From an uncultured Lachnospiraceae bacterium (lineage in GTDB: Bacteria; Bacillota; Clostridia; Lachnospirales; Lachnospiraceae): a DNA stretch of 64,000 bases. Below the pieces are notes generated by a model. The model searched no databases. It saw only the letters and a program-made list of their open reading frames with translations, and was not told the DNA's origin. Made by a program: the position numbers and the translations under genes. The stretch covers positions 1 through 64,000 of the forward strand of contig CAMXQE010000017.1 of NCBI GenBank assembly GCA_947246015.1, given 5' to 3'. Shown here one piece after another: positions 15,805 through 24,189 of this stretch (position 1 is its first letter; every line of letters begins with the position of its first letter).

Positions 15805-17940
15805 CTATTGGATGAGGATGGCCTCTCCTCCATATTCATAATCCGGCCCGCTTTCCGGTTCATCCGCTTCCGTCCCGTCCTGCTGCGTCTGTTCCGCTCC
15901 GTCTGCTTCTGCCGGCTGTGCCTCCGGCACAGGAGTTATGACAACCGCATCCTCAGCTACTTTCTTATTATTCACCGCAGCCTTTGCCGCTTCCTCCCTT
16001 TCCCTTTCGATTCTTTCTTTTTCTGCGCGGATTCTTTCTTCTTCTGCACGGATTCGTTCTTCTTCCAGTTGTTTGATTTCTTCCGGCGTCAATACCCGTT
16101 CCGGCGTTCCGCCGGCATTTTCTCCGTTTATTCCATTTCCGCTGATTGTCTCAGCCCCGTCTCCTTCCATATGGTTCCCGCTGACTGTTTCCCATTCATC
16201 CCCGCCGGAAATACTGTTTCCGCTGACGGTCTCTCCATCCGGTTCTTCCCCGGATTCATCCCGTTCCACAATCTCTATGATGCTTCTCGCCATATGCTCC
16301 GCCAAAACCTGATACCCTTCCGGATTTGCATGTACGCCATCCGGCATATAATTGGTTATCACCTGCGCATCATGCGTATCCAAAAGATTGGAATTATACA
16401 AATCCACTACATCAATCTGATACTGCGCCGCAAGTTCCTTTATCGCCCTGGCATATACACTCTGCGGCAGCAGGTAATCCCGCTGATTCCTCAGATAATC
16501 ATGAAGCACGTTCGGAAGCGGTGTGGCGAATATAATCTTTGCATCGGGATAATTCTCCTTCAGTCCCCTCATCAATTCATCCACATCGCCGTAAAAGGTT
16601 CTTTTCTTTCTTTCTTCAAAAGTCCCCAATTCCTTTTCCGATGCGGCAAAGCCGTCATTCGTACCGCCCATTACCACTATAATATCCGTATCCTCCGGAA
16701 TTTCACGATACCGGTCTACAAATGCATTGTCCCAATACCTTCCATAAGAGGAACCTCCGATTCCAAGGTTATAGACTTCCTCTGCCTGTAAAATATTCTT
16801 TAAAACGGACGGATAAGAATACTGCTGATAATTTTCCATTTTATCCAGATTACTTCCTTCCGTAAGGCTGTCTCCCAGACAGGCAATCCTGATATTGGAA
16901 AAATCATAACTGCTGTTATTGATGACTTCTTTATCTTCTCCATTCATCTGCGTGGTTTCCAAATAAGAAGAACGTATATTCCGTCTCTGCTCCAAAGTCG
17001 GCTCTGAATCAGCGCTTACAAACGGTATGACACGCCCGTCTACTACTGCATTTCCGGATATTGTATCCTCTTCTTCCGGCTCCTTCAGCTCATTTCCGGA
17101 TACCGTATCCTCTTCCTCGTCCGGCTCCTTCAATTCATTCCCGGATACCGTATCCTCTTCCTCGTCCGGCTCCTTCAGCTCATTTCCGGATACCGTATCC
17201 TCTTCCTCGTCCGGCTCCTTCAATTCATTTCCGGATACCGTATCTTCCTCTTCCTCCGGCTCCTTCAATTCATTCCCAGACACCGTGTCCTCTTCCTCCG
17301 GTTTATTTTCCGGTACCGGTTCCTCTTTTACTACCGGCGGCTTCGGCGCTGGCGGTGCATCAATGATAATAGCGCCCCCTGCAACCGCTTCCAAATCCTG
17401 CGGGCTCACCTCTTCTGCGGGCGGTTCCCCTTCCATACCCTGTCTGGAATCGCCTTCTTCCTCTTTGCCGCTCTGTTCTGCAGGCAGTGTCTCTTCTATT
17501 GAAGTTCCTTCTATCGGAGTCTCCTCCATTCCGATTACAATTGCTCCCGATGAGACTTCCCTTACTTCTTCCTGCTTTTCCATCGGTTCCAGGCTGTTCT
17601 CCAAAGCTTCCGCTTCCTGTCCGTCTTCTGGCATTTCCGCTTCCTGTCCTGTCAAATCCTGTTCATACGCCTGTCTCTCATCCAGCACCAGAACCGAATT
17701 TACCTGTTCATCCAAAAACGCCTGCAAGGCTTCTGAATCTCCTGCTAACTGTTCTATCTGCATTTGTACGCTGACAATCTCTTCCTGCACTTCCTGTTGT
17801 TTTGCCGCCCATTCTTTCTCCTGCTGCTTCTCATGGTAAACCCCATATCCCTTTGTAAACAGTACAGCTGCCAAAACGATTGCCAAAACACCAATCACAA
17901 AAAGCAGACCTTTCTGAACCTGATTCATACCTTTTTTCAT
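15805..17940 (-). CDS. Membrane-anchored SGNH hydrolase with VSGN repeats
   Basis: The 711-residue product has an N-terminal membrane anchor (about 10-30), a long acidic low-complexity region, a tandem repeat block (about residues 210-300), an SGNH/GDSL hydrolase domain (about 345-560) and a charged coiled-coil tail. Catalytic blocks are ACLGDSLTEGSN (Ser near 353), GIGGSSYG, VVMGGTNDG, and PDGVHANPEGY (Asp/His near 535). SGNH enzymes of this type act as esterases, including deacetylases of cell-wall glycans; the substrate here is unknown. The repeat unit EEEDTVSGNELKEPD occurs about five times, and three more (V/I)SGN motifs follow the catalytic domain. The gene sits between rlmB and sigH where B. 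subtilis has yacP/rae1. GAGGTAAAG precedes the ATG. The hydrolase domain faces outside by topology. Confidence 0.85.
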   Translation of the reverse strand: MKKGMNQVQKGLLFVIGVLAIVLAAVLFTKGYGVYHEKQQEKEWAAKQQEVQEEIVSVQMQIEQLAGDSEALQAFLDEQVNSVLVLDERQAYEQDLTGQEAEMPEDGQEAEALENSLEPMEKQEEVREVSSGAIVIGMEETPIEGTSIEETLPAEQSGKEEEGDSRQGMEGEPPAEEVSPQDLEAVAGGAIIIDAPPAPKPPVVKEEPVPENKPEEEDTVSGNELKEPEEEEDTVSGNELKEPDEEEDTVSGNELKEPDEEEDTVSGNELKEPDEEEDTVSGNELKEPEEEDTISGNAVVDGRVIPFVSADSEPTLEQRRNIRSSYLETTQMNGEDKEVINNSSYDFSNIRIACLGDSLTEGSNLDKMENYQQYSYPSVLKNILQAEEVYNLGIGGSSYGRYWDNAFVDRYREIPEDTDIIVVMGGTNDGFAASEKELGTFEERKKRTFYGDVDELMRGLKENYPDAKIIFATPLPNVLHDYLRNQRDYLLPQSVYARAIKELAAQYQIDVVDLYNSNLLDTHDAQVITNYMPDGVHANPEGYQVLAEHMARSIIEIVERDESGEEPDGETVSGNSISGGDEWETVSGNHMEGDGAETISGNGINGENAGGTPERVLTPEEIKQLEEERIRAEEERIRAEKERIEREREEAAKAAVNNKKVAEDAVVITPVPEAQPAEADGAEQTQQDGTEADEPESGPDYEYGGEAILIQ
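17046..17312 (-). repeat. 45-base coding tandem repeats (VSGN repeats)
   Basis: About five near-perfect 45-base units encode EEEDTVSGNELKEPD variants, ending in a DTISGN unit. Copies differ mostly by synonymous or Asp/Glu changes, suggesting recent expansion. They lie inside the SGNH hydrolase gene. Confidence 0.9.
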
Positions 17941-17987
17941 ACTTTACCTCATTTCCATGCGACCTTCCAATTACCTGCCTGGTTGGA

Positions 17988-18728
17988 TTATACCAGCCGC
18001 TGTCTTACAATCTCATAAGCCAATACTCCGGCAGCCACCGACGCATTCAGGGAATCAATTTCCCCCTTCATTGGTATGGAAGCTGCAAAATCACATTTTT
18101 CCTTCACCAGACGGCTTACGCCTTCCCCTTCGTTTCCGATTACGAGACCTATGGGACCTTTCAAATCCAACTGATACATCTGCGTCCCATCCATGTCCGC
18201 ACATACAAACCAAAGCCCCTGTTTCTTCAGTTCTTCGATGGTTTTTGCCAGATTTGTCACCTTCGCCACCGGAGTATAATTCAAAGCCCCTGCCGAAGTC
18301 CGTGCCACCGAAGCAGTAAGCCCTGCCGCACGGTTTTTCGGGATAATCACACCATGGGCGCCCGCCAGATTTGCCGTACGGATTACAGCTCCCAGATTAT
18401 GGGGATCTTCAATCCCATCCAATAACAGCAGAAACGGTGCTTCCCCTCTCTCTTCCGCCAGCCTTAGCATGTCCTCTACTTCCGCATATTCATAAGCCGC
18501 CGCATAAGCGATGACCCCCTGATGCTTCCCTGTTTCCGACATCTGGTCCAGCCGCTCCTTTGCTACATACCGGACCAGTGTATCCCTTTTCTTTGCCTCA
18601 CGCTTAATCGTGGCAATCGGCCCATCCTGACATCCGTCCAAAATGAATACCTTATCTATTGTTTTACCGGAACGAAACGCCTCAATGACAGCATTTCTTC
18701 CCTCAATCGTAAACTCCTCGTATCTCAT
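17988..18728 (-). CDS. rlmB: 23S rRNA (guanosine-2251-2'-O)-methyltransferase RlmB
   Basis: This SpoU/TrmH-family enzyme methylates the 2'-OH of a guanosine in 23S rRNA using S-adenosylmethionine. The 246-residue product has the N-terminal substrate-binding part (EGRNAVIEAFRSG) and the knotted catalytic domain with LLDGIEDPHNLGAVIRTA (motif 1), GLVIGNEGEGVSRLV (motif 2) and IPMKGEIDSLNASVAAGV (motif 3). It is the fourth gene of the cys cluster, 100 bases after mrnC; an AT-rich inverted repeat and a TATAAT-like box in that gap could give it some independent transcription. Confidence 0.93.
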   Translation of the reverse strand: MRYEEFTIEGRNAVIEAFRSGKTIDKVFILDGCQDGPIATIKREAKKRDTLVRYVAKERLDQMSETGKHQGVIAYAAAYEYAEVEDMLRLAEERGEAPFLLLLDGIEDPHNLGAVIRTANLAGAHGVIIPKNRAAGLTASVARTSAGALNYTPVAKVTNLAKTIEELKKQGLWFVCADMDGTQMYQLDLKGPIGLVIGNEGEGVSRLVKEKCDFAASIPMKGEIDSLNASVAAGVLAYEIVRQRLV

Positions 18729-18828
18729 GCTTTTTCCTTCCCTTTACTATAATTATATAACAGAATATATCCGCTATATCCACACTTTTCACGAATATTA
18801 ACTAATTCTTAATCAAAAATTAATATTC

Positions 18829-19269
18829 TCAAAGTTCCAGTCCCAGCCGCTCCAGTCCCAGCTTTACCAGCGCTATTGCACGTTCTGTTTTATCCTGCAG
18901 ATACAGATATCCTATCAGCGCTTCCAGTCCGGTAGCTTTTCTGTAATCCAGTACCGAAGCGTTTTTGGCCGTAGTATGGGACTTTGCATTCCGTCCCCTC
19001 TTATAAACTGCCGCTTCCTCTTCCGTCAGGCAGTCCTGGAGGACATCCGCCATATCTGCCTGCGTTCCGGCATTGACATATTTCGTCGCCATCCGGTGCA
19101 GCTTATTTGCCGTACGGTTTCCCCGCTCCACCACCACAGTACGGACTATCACATCAAAAATGCTGTCCCCGATATAGGCAAGCGTAAGAGGCGAATATTC
19201 TCTGATATCCACCTCTTTGCAGTCAAATTCTCTTTTCAGTTGTCTTAACAGACTTACGCTCTCTTCCAT
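18829..19269 (-). CDS. mrnC: Mini-ribonuclease 3
   Basis: The 146-residue product is a free-standing RNase III catalytic domain without the double-stranded-RNA-binding domain. It has LTLAYIGDSIFDVIVR with the metal-binding Asp residues, NKLHRMATKYVNA, and GLEALIGYLYL with the metal-binding Glu. In B. subtilis the enzyme matures 23S rRNA 5' and 3' ends. Its start overlaps the cysS stop region by 16 bases, indicating translational coupling. Confidence 0.93.
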   Translation of the reverse strand: MEESVSLLRQLKREFDCKEVDIREYSPLTLAYIGDSIFDVIVRTVVVERGNRTANKLHRMATKYVNAGTQADMADVLQDCLTEEEAAVYKRGRNAKSHTTAKNASVLDYRKATGLEALIGYLYLQDKTERAIALVKLGLERLGLEL

Positions 19270-20663
19270 TTAACACCTTCACGGGTATCTTCCAAAACAA
19301 TACCCTTATTTAACAATTCATCCCTTATTTCATCTGCCCTTGCAAAATCCTTCGCTTTCCGTGCCGCCTGTCTTTCCTCAATCATCCTTTCAATATCCTC
19401 ATCCAGAATCTCCTCTTCTTTTTCCACAATCAGGCCGCAGACATCAGACAATTCCGTGATTTTATCCTTCAAAGCCCTGACAAACGCGGCACTGCTTCCA
19501 TCTCCCGCATGGGTATTGGCAAACTTCACCAGTTCAAAAATAACAGAAATCGCATCCGCCGTATTGAAATCATCATCCATCGCTTCATCAAATTTCACGG
19601 TGAATCCATCCAGTTCTTTCAAAAGTTGTTCCTCTTCCCCGCTCATTGTATCAGAAGAAGCATTTTTAAGCAAATAGTTCAGATTTCCTACACTGGTAAC
19701 AATCCTCTCATATCCGTTTTTGGCCGCTTCCATCAGCTCCCCGCTGAAATTCAGAGGGCTTCTGTAATGAGCGGAAAGCATAAAGAACCGGAGTACCTGC
19801 AAATCATATTTCTCACTGATATCCCTCACTGTAAAAAAGTTTCCGGCAGATTTAGACATTTTCCGGTTGTCAATATTCAAAAACGCATTGTGCATCCAGT
19901 ATCTTGCAAAAGTTTTTCCGTTTGCTGCTTCCGACTGCGCAATCTCATTCTCGTGATGAGGAAATATCAGGTCTTCCCCTCCGGCATGGATATCAATTTC
20001 ATCTCCTAAATACCGCTTGCTCATAACAGAGCATTCAATGTGCCATCCCGGCCTTCCGTCACACCAGGGAGACTCCCAGTAAGGCTCACCTTCTTTTTTC
20101 GGCTTCCACAATACAAAATCCAGGGCATCTTCCTTCTGATTCTCTCCTGAAACAAGAAGCGAACGGTTCCCCCCCTGCAAATCATCCAGATTCTTGTGTG
20201 ACAGTTTTCCGTATTCCTTAAATTTACGGGTTCTGTAATACACTGTTCCGTCTGCCGCCCGATACGCATATCCCTTATCGATTAAAGTCTGAATCATCTC
20301 CAGCATCCCGCAGATTTCGTTAGTCGCCAGCGGATGTGTCGTCGCCGGCTTCACATTCATGGCTGCCATATCCTTTTTACATTCCGCAATATAACGTTCT
20401 GAAATCACACCGGCGTCCACGCCTTCCCCAATGGCTTTCTTAATAATCTTGTCATCCACATCGGTAAAATTGGAAACATAATTCACTTCATATCCTTTGT
20501 GCTCCATATACCGCCGCACCGTATCAAATACAATCATCGGTCTCGCATTTCCGATATGAATCAGATTATAAACTGTAGGCCCGCATACATACATCCTGAC
20601 CTTTCCTTCTTCAATCGGTATAAATTCTTCTTTCTTTTTTGATAATGTGTTGTAAATTTTCAT
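19254..20663 (-). CDS. cysS: Cysteinyl-tRNA synthetase
   Basis: This class I synthetase charges tRNA-Cys. The 469-residue product carries the zinc-binding CGPTVYN segment, the HIGN signature ([19 protein letters not shown]), [13 protein letters not shown] with further zinc ligands, and KMSKSAGNF. The C-terminal DALR-type anticodon domain ends in KRA. AAGGAG lies upstream of the ATG. The gene follows cysE by 111 bases without a visible terminator and overlaps mrnC, so it is under control of the T-box leader. Confidence 0.97.
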   Translation of the reverse strand: MKIYNTLSKKKEEFIPIEEGKVRMYVCGPTVYNLIHIGNARPMIVFDTVRRYMEHKGYEVNYVSNFTDVDDKIIKKAIGEGVDAGVISERYIAECKKDMAAMNVKPATTHPLATNEICGMLEMIQTLIDKGYAYRAADGTVYYRTRKFKEYGKLSHKNLDDLQGGNRSLLVSGENQKEDALDFVLWKPKKEGEPYWESPWCDGRPGWHIECSVMSKRYLGDEIDIHAGGEDLIFPHHENEIAQSEAANGKTFARYWMHNAFLNIDNRKMSKSAGNFFTVRDISEKYDLQVLRFFMLSAHYRSPLNFSGELMEAAKNGYERIVTSVGNLNYLLKNASSDTMSGEEEQLLKELDGFTVKFDEAMDDDFNTADAISVIFELVKFANTHAGDGSSAAFVRALKDKITELSDVCGLIVEKEEEILDEDIERMIEERQAARKAKDFARADEIRDELLNKGIVLEDTREGVKWKRA

Positions 20664-20774
20664 CCTCTTTCTCCTTATTTCTTATTCCAGTTCCGCCGCC
20701 TTCTCTGCAGAGCAATTTCCGTCCGCTTCGCGGCCATAAATTCCTCTGGGCTTTGTCCGGGCGGCTGCTGTTTT

Positions 20775-21473
20775 TTATTCCGGTTCCGCTGCAGACCTTC
20801 CGTCCTCCAGCTTTCTTTGCAGCATTCTGACCATTTCCTCTAATTCCAGCAGCCGGTTCGTCAGCTCGCTGTTTGCATGTTGAAGATTGGAAATATCCTC
20901 TTTCACCGGGTCCGGAAGATTCGTCTGGTCCATTTCCTCCTGCGGGAAGCATTGCTTCCTCCTTTTTACTACGCGCCCCGGCACCCCCACTACAGTGGAA
21001 CCGCATGGCACCTCTTCCAAAACTACGCTTCCGGCCCCTATCTTAGAATTATCGCCTATTTTGAACGAACCTAAAACCTTGGCCCCTGCACTTATCATCA
21101 CATTATTTCCCACAGTAGGATGACGTTTCCCCTGTTCCTTTCCCGTTCCGCCCAGTGTCACACCCTGATAGAGCGTGACATTATCACCAATCACGGTCGT
21201 TTCCCCTATGATAACACCGTTTCCGTGATCGATAAAAAAGCCTTTTCCGATTTCTGCCCCCGGATGTATTTCAATTCCGGTTTTGCGCACTCCCCTCTGG
21301 GATATCCACCGCGCTAAAAAATAATGCTTTTTTAAATATAGTTTATGGGCAATCCGGTAGTGGAGCATCACTTTAAAACTGGGATATAAAAATACTTCCA
21401 TTGCGGAATGAATGGCCGGGTCCCTCTGCCTGATAATGGCTATCTCTTCCCGTATCTTTTTAATGAATCCCAT
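20775..21473 (-). CDS. cysE: Serine O-acetyltransferase
   Basis: It acetylates L-serine with acetyl-CoA, the first step of cysteine synthesis. The 232-residue product has the short clostridial/bacillar N-terminus, then the left-handed beta-helix with EIHPGAEIGKGFFIDHGNG and LYQGVTLGGTGKEQGKRHP, which hold the catalytic His and substrate residues. A C-terminal coiled coil (about 190-225) extends beyond the helix. The start at 21473 is favoured by GGGGGA six bases upstream over an in-frame ATG four codons earlier. It is the first gene after the Cys T-box. Confidence 0.94.
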   Translation of the reverse strand: MGFIKKIREEIAIIRQRDPAIHSAMEVFLYPSFKVMLHYRIAHKLYLKKHYFLARWISQRGVRKTGIEIHPGAEIGKGFFIDHGNGVIIGETTVIGDNVTLYQGVTLGGTGKEQGKRHPTVGNNVMISAGAKVLGSFKIGDNSKIGAGSVVLEEVPCGSTVVGVPGRVVKRRKQCFPQEEMDQTNLPDPVKEDISNLQHANSELTNRLLELEEMVRMLQRKLEDGRSAAEPE

Positions 21474-21544
21474 GCTTTCCCCCATTTCTGCGCTGTCTGG
21501 CTGCGCAAAATTTTGACTTGGCTGTGTCAGAAAGCAGATAATCG

Positions 21545-21632
21545 GATAGGGAAGGCTGGCTCCCTGCTCCCGCGCATGGCGCGTGCTGCAAAGCGGCTGA
21601 TTTCCTTACGCGCCCCTGCGCAACAAAACAAA
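21545..21632 (-). repeat. Intergenic repeat, family B (cysE leader)
   Basis: Read on the minus strand: GCGCAGGGGCGCGTAAGG, ATCAGCCGC, GCGCGCCATGCGCGGGAG, then CAGGGAG and TTCCCTATC. It lies between the T-box terminator and the cysE start, inside the untranslated leader. Confidence 0.7.
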
Positions 21633-21935
21633 ACTCCGTCCCTTTTTAATTAAGCTAATTAAAAAGAGACGAAGCTACTCCGCGGTTCCACTCTCATTGA
21701 AAACGGCCGGTATTTTCTTCCCGGACATTTTCCACTTACATCGCGTAACGTGCGTTCCCCGGATCCGGATACTGCATGACTCTCAAGCCTTATTCCCCGG
21801 ACCAGCTCACAGATGCACTTCGGTTATCCTCGTATTGGGACTGCTTGCAGCCGATGACATTCCCTCTCTGTAATCTTCCGATAACTTACTCTCCCTGTTC
21901 ACAGCAATTTGTCTGTTTATTTTTCCTCTTATCAC
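21623..21935 (-). promoter_or_regulatory. T-box riboswitch, cysteine specific
   Basis: The minus-strand leader has the T-box core AGAGTGGAACCGCGG (21680-21694). A terminator stem with 4+12-base arms (21637-21671) is followed by TTTTGTTTTG and is mutually exclusive with the antiterminator. Upstream, Stem I elements are visible (AGAGTAAG near the 5' end), and the candidate specifier loop reads GAAG-TGC-A, with the Cys codon TGC at 21815-21817. Uncharged tRNA-Cys would allow read-through into cysE and cysS. Confidence 0.92.
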
Positions 21936-21964
21936 AGAATATGCAATCTTTTCGTATTTGTCAA
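21936..21964 (-). promoter_or_regulatory. Promoter of the T-box cys operon
   Basis: On the minus strand: perfect TTGACA, 17-base spacer, TATTCT, immediately upstream of the T-box leader and just after the stop of the receptor-PilZ gene. Confidence 0.75.
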
Positions 21965-21970
21965 TCCTTT

Positions 21971-24073
21971 TTACTCCGGAATCCTTTCTTTTATGTAATC
22001 CCGTATCTCTGCATTATCTTCCGGCATACGGCAGCCCACGATATATCTGCCTTCATCATAAGAAGAACGAATAATGCAGCCGTTCAGGCTTTTTCCTGCC
22101 AGCAGTTCGAAATCCTCCACTGATACGTTCACCTGCTGACCCTTTGCATTTCCAAATTCACGGTCTTCGCAGGAGAAAGCAAAACCGCCCGCACTGATAT
22201 TAATCATCTTCCCTTCGTAAGTACTGGGTCCCATTACAATGCTGCATGGATTGTTTAAGATAAATCTGGAATATTTCCTTCGGTTCATAACCTTTGGATT
22301 ACCTTCTACCCACAACCTGTAATAGCCTGCCCCATCCTTCTTAAACGGAGTAATGCCCACATTTTTCCATATATACAGGGAATTATCCACAATAATCCGG
22401 ACTTCATATTTTTGCTTCCGGTCTTTGGTGCTGAAATAATTTTCCGTATCGCCCGTCATGTCAATCAAAATACTGTTTTCCACTACTTCAGCCACTTCTG
22501 CGCCGCATTCCCTGCCGTTCCTGTCTCCTTCTGCCAGAATCGTCAGTTTCATGCCCTTTCTCGTATCCGAGACGCCCATGAATCCGCCTTCTCCCAGCTC
22601 TTCAACCAGTTTGCCCACCACATTTTCGATGAGAATGACATTACGGGAAGTTTCTGCATATTTACTCAGCATGGTTTTAGTAGTAACCTCGGAATTTCCT
22701 ACGCTTTCCGTCATCATCACCATAATGTCCTTTACCTGCTTCATATTATCAACCATATTCTGATTGGAATGTTCCACTTCCTTTATCGCATCCTCTACCA
22801 CTCTTATCTCGCTGCCAAGCTGTATGGAATCCTCGGTAATCGCCCCTACACTGTCGTTCACCGTCTTCATCTTCTCTAACGTTTCCTGAATCAGCTGCAA
22901 AATGGTAGTGATGGACTCTGTCATTCTTTCAGAAGTATTTTCCAAATGGTGGAGCGCCGTCATAATACTGCCGGAAGAATTCTGCGTCCCCATACTCAGA
23001 TTCCTTATTTCATCCGCCACTACCGCAAACCCTTTTCCCGCTTCCCCGGCCCTCGCCGCTTCAATGGATGCGTTCAATGCCAAAAGATTCGTCTGCGAAG
23101 TAATGCTTTCAATCGTACCGGTCTCCTGCTTCACCATGTCGAACTGACTGCGGAACTCGCCCAAAATCTTCTCCACTTCCGAAGAAAGCTGTGCCATGAC
23201 ATTCGTGGATTCCACTACTTCTTCCAGCTCCGAGGAACTCATGGATGCATGTTTTGAAGACTTATTAATGAGCTCCACGATACGCTCGGTCAGTTCCGCT
23301 ACGTTCGCTACCTGACTATTAATATCTTCCGTCATATCCATGGAAGATTCCACTTTCTGATTCAGGATGTCATTATTCCCTGCCAGTTCCACCATGCTCT
23401 GCACAACGGTATTGGCTCCTTCCTTATTTTCATCCGACAGCTCACGTACCACTGTCACGCCGTCCACTACCGCAGAACTGGCTTCCTTAACCTGCTCAAT
23501 CGTCCTTACGACCCTCTGAAGATTACCCTCTACTGAACCGAGCAGCGCCCCGTCGGAATCGCTCAGATGCTTGATTGAAACAATATATCCCGCATAGCAG
23601 AGCAATACTGCCGCCACCTGTATTTCATAATTGGCAATATCGCTTGGGCTGTTAAAACCTGCCGCATAATTTTTCACGATAAAAGCAATGACACAAAGTT
23701 CATTTGCTATACAGCACCGTATCATAAGATTCCTGCTCTTAAACAGAATCAGCATACTTGCCATAGGCAGTATATACATGACTGCAAGCATGGAGGTAGT
23801 GGTCATCAGCACGAATATGTAAAACACACCATAACCTATCGCAATTGCCTCCTTGTATGCTTTCGTTGACATTCCGCCGATTTTCAGTACTATAAGCCCG
23901 ATTATAAACGGTATCCAGCAGATTAATACAAAGGTGATATAATACCCTATTGTACGCGAGCCCTTTATCACCTCCATCAGATATGCGCCCGAAAGAGTCA
24001 AACACAAAACCAGCCAAATCAGCATTGCTTTTTTATTTGCACTCTTTGCAAATGTTTCCTCACTATATTCCAT
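21971..24073 (-). CDS. Methyl-accepting chemotaxis protein fused to a C-terminal PilZ domain
   Basis: The 700-residue product starts with about six hydrophobic segments (residues 15-170), has no clear HAMP, then a receptor signalling domain with the hairpin tip [30 protein letters not shown], and ends in a PilZ domain (about 585-700). The PilZ c-di-GMP ligands are present: RKYSR (RxxxR) and NISAGG ((D/N)xSxxG). Receptors signal through CheA/CheW to the flagellar motor, so this architecture would feed c-di-GMP into chemotaxis or tether the receptor. The start at 24073 follows GGAGGAGGG; the open frame 22 codons upstream has no good site. It is monocistronic by appearance. Confidence 0.9.
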   Translation of the reverse strand: MEYSEETFAKSANKKAMLIWLVLCLTLSGAYLMEVIKGSRTIGYYITFVLICWIPFIIGLIVLKIGGMSTKAYKEAIAIGYGVFYIFVLMTTTSMLAVMYILPMASMLILFKSRNLMIRCCIANELCVIAFIVKNYAAGFNSPSDIANYEIQVAAVLLCYAGYIVSIKHLSDSDGALLGSVEGNLQRVVRTIEQVKEASSAVVDGVTVVRELSDENKEGANTVVQSMVELAGNNDILNQKVESSMDMTEDINSQVANVAELTERIVELINKSSKHASMSSSELEEVVESTNVMAQLSSEVEKILGEFRSQFDMVKQETGTIESITSQTNLLALNASIEAARAGEAGKGFAVVADEIRNLSMGTQNSSGSIMTALHHLENTSERMTESITTILQLIQETLEKMKTVNDSVGAITEDSIQLGSEIRVVEDAIKEVEHSNQNMVDNMKQVKDIMVMMTESVGNSEVTTKTMLSKYAETSRNVILIENVVGKLVEELGEGGFMGVSDTRKGMKLTILAEGDRNGRECGAEVAEVVENSILIDMTGDTENYFSTKDRKQKYEVRIIVDNSLYIWKNVGITPFKKDGAGYYRLWVEGNPKVMNRRKYSRFILNNPCSIVMGPSTYEGKMINISAGGFAFSCEDREFGNAKGQQVNVSVEDFELLAGKSLNGCIIRSSYDEGRYIVGCRMPEDNAEIRDYIKERIPE

Positions 24074-24189
24074 TGCTGTCACCCTCCTCCATTTGTAAAA
24101 AACCTCCATAATATTTTTTATTGTACCACAAAACCTCACTTTTTCCTATAAAAATTTTATTTTGAAAATTTTATTGAAAATTTCATTTT

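Noticed and set aside
15808-16791. A 327-codon open frame opposite the SGNH hydrolase and sigH genes
   Set aside because: It is antisense to two clearly assigned genes with catalytic motifs, and its translation is rich in Arg, Cys, His and Ile with no domain.
17046-17312. Regular direct repeats that might suggest a CRISPR array
   Set aside because: The 45-base units are contiguous without spacers, stay in frame and encode EEEDTVSGN-type peptides within a real gene. No cas gene is present.
17027-17839. A 270-codon Ser/Pro-rich open frame on the plus strand
   Set aside because: It is the complement of the low-complexity acidic and VSGN-repeat coding region; the repetitive translation is a by-product of the 45-base repeats.
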